Of a stretch of DNA of 9,641 nt, positions 1 through 4,152 are shown in pieces. The first letter of the stretch is position 1, and every line of letters starts with the position of its first letter. Under the pieces are notes generated by a model, which was not told the origin of the DNA, ran no database searches, and was given only the letters and a program-made list of their open reading frames with translations. The position numbers and the translations under genes were made by a program. This stretch comes from Rickettsiales bacterium (GTDB taxonomy: Bacteria; Pseudomonadota; Alphaproteobacteria; Rickettsiales; Anaplasmataceae): positions 1 through 9,641 of the forward strand of contig JAITUS010000030.1 in the NCBI GenBank assembly GCA_031286185.1. The letters run 5' to 3'.

Positions 1-54
1 CCTGATTTTTTCAAATTGCTCTCGACTTATACTGCTTGGATAACTTTTCCGCAT
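1..54 (-). CDS. IS5-family transposase, N-terminal 18 residues only
   Basis: On the complementary strand an ATG at 54 opens the peptide MRKSYPSSISREQFEKIR, which runs off the left edge. This opening, with the S-R-E-Q-F-E-K-I-R stretch, resembles the N-terminus of IS5-group (IS1031/IS427) DDE transposases that are abundant in Wolbachia. A GAGGTG ribosome binding site lies a few bases upstream and supports the start. No catalytic residue lies in the visible part, so whether the full gene is intact cannot be judged. The identification rests on 18 residues plus the IS-like terminal sequence behind it. Confidence 0.65.
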   Translation of the reverse strand, partial: MRKSYPSSISREQFEKIR

Positions 55-118
55 AGACACCTCATTATTAATCTATGCTTATTTTACCTCATCTCTTCGA
101 GATTTTAAACAGGTTCTC
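1..118 (-). mobile_element. End of an IS5-family insertion sequence (partial)
   Basis: The minus strand reads from a candidate terminal sequence (complement of 99-118, beginning GAGAACCTGTTTAAAATC) through a short leader into a transposase start at 54. GAG-CCTG-type ends are typical of the IS1031/IS427 groups of the IS5 family; this is recalled knowledge, not a database match. The element continues off the left edge, so its other end and any target duplication cannot be seen. Its outer edge falls inside an antitoxin reading frame that continues on the other side, which suggests the insertion disrupted that gene. The exact boundary (118 or a few bases either way) is inferred. Confidence 0.6.
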
Positions 119-249
119 AAAACAAATCTGTTTTAAAACTATTAACTGAGTTAATGGAAGAGGAAATTGAAGATATAGAATTATCTAAAGTTGCTGACGA
201 ACGGTATAAAGAAAAGAGGGTTAGACATCAAGATGCCTTCTGGGACTAG
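119..249 (+). pseudogene. RelB-like antitoxin, 5'-truncated by the IS
   Basis: The frame ending at TAG 247-249 encodes QNKSVLKLLTELMEEEIEDI, then ELSKVADERYKEKR and a final QDAFWD. This resembles the C-terminal part of RelB/ribbon-helix-helix antitoxins: a K-S-x-x-x-x-L-L-x-E helix, then an acidic E/D-rich helix that binds the toxin. The N-terminal DNA-binding half is missing, because the frame runs directly into the IS end at about 118. A residual 31-aa ORF could start at ATG 154, but I see no good ribosome binding site. The gene overlaps the start of the downstream RelE-like toxin by 17 bases, the usual toxin-antitoxin layout. The truncation would remove operon autorepression and probably weaken toxin neutralisation. 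The family assignment is moderate; the truncation is clear if the IS boundary is right. Confidence 0.6.
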
Positions 250-514
250 GCTGCATAATATAGAATATTCAGAATCTGTCATTAAAAAAGACATTCCAGC
301 ACTTCCAGCAAAGGTAAAGTCTATGATTAAAAAGGTAATAATGGAGCGCCTGACAGTTAATCCTATAGAACTTGGCAAACCATTGAAGCATAATTTAAGC
401 GGACAACGTAGTTTACGGGTAAGTACCTATCGTATACTTTACTATGTAGATGTGCTAGAACGTACAGTAGTTATTACTTCAATAGAACACAGGAAAGACG
501 CTCATCAAAAATAA
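233..514 (+). CDS. relE: RelE/ParE-family toxin (mRNA interferase or gyrase-inhibitor fold)
   Basis: A 93-aa protein with the layout of the RelE/ParE toxin superfamily. Two N-terminal helices (about residues 12-40) are followed by a beta-sheet core with GKPLKHNLSGQRSLRV (48-63), YRILYYVD (66-73) and the closing strand VVITSIEHRKDA (79-90). RelE members cut mRNA on the ribosome and ParE members poison gyrase; the G-K-P-L-x-x-x-L-x-G-x-x-S-L-R-V and H-R-K-D pattern favours the RelE side. The C-terminal Tyr common in H-R-K-x-x-Y is His91 here, so activity is uncertain. ATG 233 is preferred over an upstream TTG at 191, because it gives the usual family length and overlaps the end of the antitoxin frame by 17 bases. 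AGAGGG at 215-220 is a possible but distant ribosome binding site. The partner antitoxin is truncated, so expression may be low or the toxin attenuated. Confidence 0.8.
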   Translation: MPSGTRLHNIEYSESVIKKDIPALPAKVKSMIKKVIMERLTVNPIELGKPLKHNLSGQRSLRVSTYRILYYVDVLERTVVITSIEHRKDAHQK

Positions 515-595
515 TTTGCTGTAATTACGGTAAAAAAATTAGTTATGTGAAGGCCAAACAGACTTTATTTAATTAACTTTTAGGGAGAGAAAAAT

Positions 596-640
596 ATGAA
601 AACAGTAAACTCAGTGGCTTTGCTGCATCGCTACCTATGA
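596..640 (+). pseudogene. Aborted gene start after the toxin
   Basis: GGGAG at 583-587 sits 8 bases before ATG 596, a good ribosome binding site. The frame, however, encodes only MKTVNSVALLHRYL before TGA 638-640. From 616 the sequence (GGCTTTGCTGCATCGCTACC) looks like the terminal sequence of an IS903-type IS5 element. The simplest reading is a gene whose start survives but whose body was lost to an insertion or rearrangement. I cannot name the gene, and the small peptide itself is unlikely to be functional. Confidence 0.3.
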
Positions 641-902
641 AAGGCTAACTATATAAGCAACTTATTGAAAATCTTGTTTTTTGCAATCAATCTGATCAAA
701 TTTAAGAATAGTAATTGTATTAATAAATTTAATTCTATTTAATACCAACCTTTGTTGTTGGGAAGACAAATAGATAAATTCGCCTGAACCCTCAATTATA
801 GGCAACTTTTTGATTTGTCCTATTACTATTGAGGTTTGATATAACTAAGACAGGTTATTAATAACAGCTGCTTTTAAATTACAACAAACCTTTAACTCAA
901 AC
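641..902. other. Non-coding, decayed intergenic DNA
   Basis: No reading frame with protein-like composition or a ribosome binding site was found here on either strand. The stretch is very AT-rich with frequent stops. It carries a small CCAAC/GTTGG hairpin near 747-762 and the larger hairpin at 790-834. The first part probably derives from an IS remnant beginning at 616; this rests only on the terminal-like bases and is uncertain. Confidence 0.5.
790..834. repeat. Imperfect 12-bp hairpin
   Basis: The arms are CCTCAAT (790-796) plus ATAGG (798-802), pairing with CCTAT (819-823) plus ATTGAGG (828-834). They are separated by a small internal loop and a 16-base hairpin loop. No clear T-run follows on either strand, so it is not a convincing terminator. 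It resembles the small palindromic elements scattered through Wolbachia spacers. Confidence 0.5.
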
Positions 903-1176
903 ATTAAGAAATAAAAAAAAAAAAAAAAAGCAAAAAGAGCCCTAGTTGCTGTTTATTTTCAGTATTGGCGTTTTTTATGTCTTAAACGCTGCAATTTAGC
1001 TGCTTTTAAAAGCAACTAGCCTAAGCTATAATATTTAAGAAATTTACCAAGCAGAAAAAAAAAGACAATAAAACCCTGAGGTAGCTAGTTATTCCACTCT
1101 CTATTTTAAAATCTGACGTTGGGTGATGTCTTAAACGACTTATAAGCGCGTTTCAGCTTGTATGGGTAAAAACCCA
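903..1176. repeat. Two diverged tandem copies of a ~130-150 bp intergenic repeat
   Basis: TTAAGAAAT occurs at 904-912 and 1035-1043, and ATGTCTTAAACG at 977-988 and 1126-1137, in the same order and orientation. This gives a period of 131-149 bases with indels, the largest being a run of 17 A at 913-929 in the first copy. The second copy has a core bounded by inverted arms AACTAGC (1014-1020) and GCTAGTT (1084-1090). The junction holds an imperfect palindrome at 998-1017 centred on GCTTTTAAAAGC (1002-1013). The hairpin TGGGT/ACCCA at 1163-1176 ends the array. A third copy lies at the right edge of the window (9526-9641). Wolbachia genomes are known for variable tandem repeats in spacers; whether this is one of the named loci I cannot tell. 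Confidence 0.65.
913..950 (-). terminator. Possible minus-strand terminator at the poly-T tract
   Basis: Read on the minus strand, AGCAA and TTGCT (complements of 946-950 and 929-933) form a 5-bp stem with a 12-base loop, directly followed by 17 T. The stem is weak but the T-run is very long. It would end transcripts started at the minus-strand promoter at 1278-1306, giving an RNA of roughly 350 bases. Confidence 0.3.
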
Positions 1177-1233
1177 AAGTTTTAAAAAGATATGCAGTGC
1201 ACATAGTACGCCAAATACAAGTTTTCTTGTCAT
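1153..1233 (-). CDS. Possible 26-aa hydrophobic small protein
   Basis: The minus strand encodes MTRKLVFGVLCALHIFLKLW then VFTHTS, ending at TGA. The peptide is a short basic start followed by one stretch of about 18 mostly hydrophobic residues, enough for a single membrane helix. An AGG five bases before the ATG is a weak ribosome binding site. A near-consensus promoter (1278-1306) lies about 38 bases of leader upstream. The frame overlaps the repeat array, including the TGGGT/ACCCA hairpin, so it may be repeat-borne rather than a selected gene. No family is recognised. It could instead be an accidental frame within a non-coding RNA. Confidence 0.3.
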   Translation of the reverse strand: MTRKLVFGVLCALHIFLKLWVFTHTS

Positions 1234-1277
1234 TTTAACCTGCACAGATTGGGAAGTTAAATAATAGCTTCAGTATT

Positions 1278-1306
1278 ATGATAAGGGGGTTGAAAGAATT
1301 TGTCAA
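1278..1306 (-). promoter_or_regulatory. Sigma-70-type promoter firing into the repeat array
   Basis: On the minus strand a perfect TTGACA (complement of 1301-1306) is followed after exactly 17 bases by TATCAT (complement of 1278-1283). This is the best promoter match in the window by eye, and no annotated gene explains it. Initiation would be near 1271, with the 26-codon ORF beginning about 38 bases downstream. Confidence 0.5.
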
Positions 1307-1362
1307 GTAGTTTTTTTGTTTCTATTGGGTAGCTTTTCTCTACTGTCGTCTTGTATCTTGTC

Positions 1363-1397
1363 AAAAGCATCTAATGTTTTAAGCTAGGCATTAGATG
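1363..1397 (-). terminator. Hairpin terminator downstream of the NTF2-fold gene
   Basis: Perfect 9-bp arms CATCTAATG (1368-1376) and CATTAGATG (1389-1397) enclose a 12-base loop. On the minus strand the stem is followed by CTTTTG. It lies 3' of the minus-strand genes ending at 1526 and 1384 and overlaps the stop of the latter. The stem is AT-rich and the T-run short, so it would be a moderate terminator. Confidence 0.4.
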
Positions 1398-1509
1398 GAG
1401 AAGGGAAGAACTCTGTAAGCGCTCCTTTTGCCAGCAGTTGGCAGGTTTGAGGGAATTTGTGATATATTTTATTTGCCTTCCCGATGACGAAAGTTCTATA
1501 GGTGGCCAT
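1384..1509 (-). CDS. Possible 41-aa small protein, unknown
   Basis: The minus strand reads MATYRTFVIGKANKIYHKFP, then QTCQLLAKGALTEFFPSPSNA, then TAG. GGAG lies 8 bases before the ATG, a good ribosome binding site. The frame begins 16 bases after the stop of the NTF2-fold protein and stops inside the terminator hairpin, so the two would be cotranscribed. The composition is basic with no membrane segment or signal. I recognise no family. It may be a real small gene, or a remnant of a longer one whose frame has decayed. Confidence 0.35.
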   Translation of the reverse strand: MATYRTFVIGKANKIYHKFPQTCQLLAKGALTEFFPSPSNA

Positions 1510-1525
1510 GCTCAAAGCTCCAAAG

Positions 1526-2014
1526 TTATGAGTGGTTCTCAGGTGGCAATGAAGAGTGATGCGATGATATTAGCCATCTATTCTTGTCCCACCTGTAAGT
1601 GAACGTGTAACGAGCACGTAACTCCTTTCCGTCTTTCAATTTAAAGGTGTATAAACCTGTGTCGACAGCTTTATTACATCCAATGTTTATAGTGCGCGAC
1701 TCAACTTCTGCAGTTGGATATTTAGCTAAAAAATCTTTAAAGTAATCAACGCGCTGAGCACTAGTTGTTCTAGGGCTAGAGGATAAAGTTGGCAGCAATA
1801 CTGCATCATCAGTGTAGTTTGCGTTAATCTGATAAGCATCGCCAGTTTTTAACGAATCATTCCAACGATTAAATAACGCTTCGATATCCTGATCACTAGC
1901 TTTGACACAACTTCGGCTCCTGGTAAAAACTTGGACTACAACCACTAAAACCAGGATAGCAAGTAAAAAACTTAATATTGAGATAACTCCTTTTTTACAC
2001 GCCCTGTTCCACAC
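1526..2014 (-). CDS. Membrane-anchored SgcJ/DUF4440-like NTF2-fold protein
   Basis: A 162-aa protein. Residues 10-29 form one strongly hydrophobic helix (ISILSFLLAILVLVVVVQVF) after a basic start, so it is a signal anchor with the rest probably in the periplasm. The remainder matches the NTF2-like SgcJ/EcaC/DUF4440 (CaMKII-association-domain) pattern: DIEALFNRWNDSLKTGD (43-59), an A-N-Y-T-D-D-A-V-L-L-P turn (65-75), and the closing strands RARYTFTYRWDKNRWLISSHHSSLP (133-157) with the family's H-H-S-S-x-P ending. Such domains dimerise around a pocket; the 'oxidoreductase' label often given is not proven, and no substrate can be read here. Translation starts at GTG 2014, because no Met codon lies further in; AGGG just upstream is the likely ribosome binding site. 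A promoter at 2043-2071 and a terminator at 1363-1397 frame the unit. Family confidence is good, function unknown. Confidence 0.8.
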   Translation of the reverse strand: MWNRACKKGVISILSFLLAILVLVVVVQVFTRSRSCVKASDQDIEALFNRWNDSLKTGDAYQINANYTDDAVLLPTLSSSPRTTSAQRVDYFKDFLAKYPTAEVESRTINIGCNKAVDTGLYTFKLKDGKELRARYTFTYRWDKNRWLISSHHSSLPPENHS

Positions 2015-2042
2015 ACTACCCTACAAAAATTAAAAACACTAT

Positions 2043-2071
2043 TCTATAACACAAAAGTTAATTAACTACAA
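2043..2071 (-). promoter_or_regulatory. Likely promoter of the NTF2-fold gene
   Basis: On the minus strand TTGTAG (complement of 2066-2071) and TATAGA (complement of 2043-2048) are separated by 17 bases, about 28 bases before the GTG start at 2014. The surrounding sequence is very AT-rich, so chance matches are possible. Confidence 0.4.
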
Positions 2072-2102
2072 AAGCTAAGTTACTGCCTTACTAATAAGAC
2101 AA

Positions 2103-2134
2103 TAGAGAACATTAGACATACTGTCTATTCTCTA
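2103..2134 (-). terminator. Hairpin downstream of the 511-aa gene
   Basis: TAGAGAA (2103-2109) and TAGACA (2113-2118) pair with TGTCTA (2122-2127) and TTCTCTA (2128-2134). This gives 13 pairs with a 3-base bulge and a 3-base loop, about ten bases past the stop at 2144. The T-rich stretch after it on the minus strand is interrupted, so it is a plausible but not strong terminator. Confidence 0.45.
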
Positions 2135-2143
2135 GGGCAAATT

Positions 2144-3679
2144 TCAAGGCATAGTAACATTTTCCCTTTCTGTACCTGAGATTCTTCTTAATTCTTCACG
2201 CATTACCCAAGAGTCCATTTGCTTTCTATCAGATTGACCTATTACTTCAGAGCACACCGATTTTCCAGATCTGACAAAAGATCCTTGCTCTATAGCCTCA
2301 CTAACTGGCAACCCTCCTAGTAAGCAATTCTTTCCTATTTTTTCATTACAGTTTTTTAATTGCTCTAGCAGATCTTGACTGTTTATTTCTACCCTTATGA
2401 GATTTGTGTCTTGCGTGTCAGGGTATAATCTCACTTCTAGTTCTCCCGAACTGGTGTAGAAAGTTAATACTATATCGCTACCATCTGTAAGATCTGTGTA
2501 ATCTCTTGTTCCTTCCTCGTTTTCAATTCTAACTACACTTTCTCCAATTTCGAGTATGCTAACACTTAAATTTAAATTTTTGACTTCTTCGTTATTTAGA
2601 ATTTTTGCAACTTCAATAACACTATCTTGTGGATACTTCGCATAAAAATATCCATTATCCCTATCCACTTTTAACCCATCCTTTTGAGCTTGTTCACTTT
2701 TGTTTACAATACTTTCGTATGCTATATTTTTTAGTCTGTTATCAATTTCCTCACATTCTGCAAAAATCCCATAACTAAGCCCATAAGTTGCATATAATAG
2801 TTTATCATCATAAAAGGAACTGCGTTTTACTCTTCCACCTCTTAATAGTAAACCACTTATGATATTGCGTGTAATCTTTATGTTTTTATCGTCTGTTAAT
2901 TCATTCGATATATCCTCATAAGATGGTAATTCTTCATGCTGTGGTATTCTATCAAGGATATTTATTATCTCTTTGAATACCAAACTTGTCACAGTATGTT
3001 TACCGTCACTACATTTTAAATTTAGTCTTATTCCTTTTTGCAAATATTTATCTATTACATACTTCACACGGCTTAAAGAAGTATTTGTAAGATCTTTACG
3101 CTTACCTTCCTTGTAATCTTGATCATTTTTTTCTGTCACATCTGCTAACTCTTTACAAAATTCATCAACGAGACCTTTCTCATTTTTAGTTAATGTAGGA
3201 CCTAGGTTAATTAAAGCTGAGTCTTTTGAACTAATAGGGTAATAGCTACTTGGACTAATAGGATAATAATAATCGCTTTCCAAATCTGAATCACTGTCAT
3301 TAGTTGAGCTATCATCAATTTTGCTCTGATCTGGCAGCATATGCCCTACACATGTGTCAGCAATCTTCTCAGTTTCATGGTTCTGATCAAAGTCGTGGAG
3401 TTCCGGACGGTTACTTATTCCTTGAACAAACGATATGTAATCACCTAAATCTGCTATGTCATTTTCAGAAATTGGACAGTCATCGGAGTTCTTTAATCCT
3501 GTATCCGGCCGCTGTAAATTCAATAGCCCAGGTATAACACACTCGTCAGTTTGCTCTAACTCTTGATAGTCAATTTGCCCTTCCCTAAAATCTTGAGTAT
3601 TCTCTTTTAGCCTTTGGTTTTCATCTTGCTTGCTAACAGATTCTTCAACCCGTTTTGTTGACTCTGCAATAGTAACCAT
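2144..3679 (-). CDS. Unrecognised 511-aa protein, possible lineage-specific effector
   Basis: I recognise no family. The start is placed at ATG 3679 because a near-perfect AGGAGG-type ribosome binding site precedes it. A longer frame from GTG 3805 would add 42 residues that cover the promoter region. There is no signal peptide or membrane segment, so the protein is soluble. Residues 1-160 are hydrophilic, acidic and low in complexity, probably disordered, and include a short duplication (YYYPIS at 137-142, YYPIS at 146-150). From about 165 to 330 the composition is helical, with L-x-x-x-I patterns (for example SRVKYVIDKYLQKGI 203-217 and VFKEIINILDRI 234-245). From 340 to 432 alternating hydrophobic residues suggest beta strands (SVVRIENEEG, SDIVLTFYTS, GELEVRLYP). 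It stands alone between a hairpin and a promoter. A large soluble protein with a disordered head and no housekeeping match in a Wolbachia-like genome may be a secreted host-interaction protein; that is inference. Confidence 0.85.
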   Translation of the reverse strand: MVTIAESTKRVEESVSKQDENQRLKENTQDFREGQIDYQELEQTDECVIPGLLNLQRPDTGLKNSDDCPISENDIADLGDYISFVQGISNRPELHDFDQNHETEKIADTCVGHMLPDQSKIDDSSTNDSDSDLESDYYYPISPSSYYPISSKDSALINLGPTLTKNEKGLVDEFCKELADVTEKNDQDYKEGKRKDLTNTSLSRVKYVIDKYLQKGIRLNLKCSDGKHTVTSLVFKEIINILDRIPQHEELPSYEDISNELTDDKNIKITRNIISGLLLRGGRVKRSSFYDDKLLYATYGLSYGIFAECEEIDNRLKNIAYESIVNKSEQAQKDGLKVDRDNGYFYAKYPQDSVIEVAKILNNEEVKNLNLSVSILEIGESVVRIENEEGTRDYTDLTDGSDIVLTFYTSSGELEVRLYPDTQDTNLIRVEINSQDLLEQLKNCNEKIGKNCLLGGLPVSEAIEQGSFVRSGKSVCSEVIGQSDRKQMDSWVMREELRRISGTERENVTMP

Positions 3680-3707
3680 ACCACCTCCTAACCTAGACAG
3701 ATAATAT

Positions 3708-3735
3708 ATTGTATACAACATACAGCGTGAGTAAA
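3708..3735 (-). promoter_or_regulatory. Possible promoter of the 511-aa gene, with a palindrome
   Basis: On the minus strand TTTACT (complement of 3730-3735) and TACAAT (complement of 3708-3713) lie 16 bases apart, 29 bases before the ATG. A perfect 10-bp palindrome TTGTATACAA (3709-3718) overlaps the -10 region and could be a regulator site, though such AT-rich palindromes also arise by chance. The AGGAGG-type ribosome binding site sits between this and the start codon. Confidence 0.3.
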
Positions 3736-3877
3736 GCTTAAATTTGTATGCAAAATATATTTTTATACCAGCATCAAAGCTTGTTGTTTTTTTCAAAGCC
3801 GGCACCTACCTTTTTTAGAAAAATGGTAGAGGGTTATAGAAAGAAAGTAGAAGATTTTGAATAAATAATTAGATATA

Positions 3878-3911
3878 AAAAACAGTGTGTATAGCTAGTA
3901 AAATAGGCTAT
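3878..3911 (-). terminator. Weak candidate terminator after tRNA-Val
   Basis: On the minus strand ATAGC (complement of 3907-3911) and GCTAT (complement of 3892-3896) form a short stem about 35 bases past the tRNA 3' end. A run of six T (complement of 3878-3883) comes eight bases later. The stem is short and the T-run offset, so support is low. Confidence 0.25.
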
Positions 3912-3945
3912 TGTAGTGAATTTTTGTGATATATCAGAATTAATA

Positions 3946-4021
3946 TGGTGGGCAATGACAGACTTGAACCGCCGACCTCCTCGGTGTAAACGAGATGCTC
4001 TACCAGCTGAGCTAATTGCCC
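3946..4021 (-). tRNA. tRNA-Val, anticodon UAC, CCA encoded
   Basis: The complement folds into a complete cloverleaf. The acceptor stem GGGCAAT/ATTGCCC has seven perfect pairs, and the D-arm is GCTC...GAGC. The anticodon stem TCTCG/CGAGG bears the loop TTTACAC, so the anticodon is TAC (valine). The variable region is normal in length, and the T-arm GGCGG/CTGTC carries the TTCAAGT loop. The 3' end is A followed by an encoded CCA (complement of 3946-3948), 76 bases in total. It reads GUA and probably other GUN valine codons at the ribosome. It lies head-to-head with gyrA, with the promoters of both in the 131-base gap. A 64-aa ORF drawn across it is spurious. Confidence 0.97.
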
Positions 4022-4033
4022 CTTTAGTGTAAT

Positions 4034-4063
4034 TCTATAGCTCAATATTATTATTGTAAACAA
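4034..4063 (-). promoter_or_regulatory. Likely tRNA-Val promoter
   Basis: On the minus strand TTGTTT (complement of 4058-4063) and TATAGA (complement of 4034-4039) are 18 bases apart. The -10 hexamer ends 12 bases before the mature 5' end of the tRNA. An alternative -35, TTTACA (complement of 4055-4060), would leave only 15 bases of spacer. Confidence 0.4.
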
Positions 4064-4094
4064 AAAGTAGAACCACATGCTGTCTAATTTCTCA

Positions 4095-4130
4095 TTGACC
4101 ATTTGCTTAACTAAATGTTAATATTACAAT
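4095..4130 (+). promoter_or_regulatory. Likely gyrA promoter region
   Basis: Two overlapping candidates are visible. TTGACC (4095-4100) with 17 bases to TTAATA (4118-4123) has the better -35, and TTGCTT (4103-4108) with 16 bases to TACAAT (4125-4130) has the better -10. Either would leave a leader of about 15-25 bases. No strong ribosome binding site precedes the gyrA ATG at 4153. Confidence 0.4.
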
Positions 4131-4152
4131 TACTTCGATTAAAGTATAGAAA

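Noticed and set aside
191..232. Upstream TTG start for the RelE-like toxin
   Set aside because: It would add 14 residues overlapping most of the antitoxin C-terminus; ATG 233 gives the normal family length and overlap.
903..1176. CRISPR array
   Set aside because: The repeats are only two, long, diverged and directly adjoining with no unique spacers, and no cas gene is present.
3680..3805. Longer start (GTG 3805) for the 511-aa protein
   Set aside because: The extra 42 residues overlie the promoter-like sequence and unlike the rest are rich in Tyr, Lys and Phe, while ATG 3679 has a near-perfect ribosome binding site.
3908..4102. 64-aa minus-strand ORF across the tRNA-Val region
   Set aside because: It reads through a perfect tRNA cloverleaf; the protein-like stretch is only translated tRNA.
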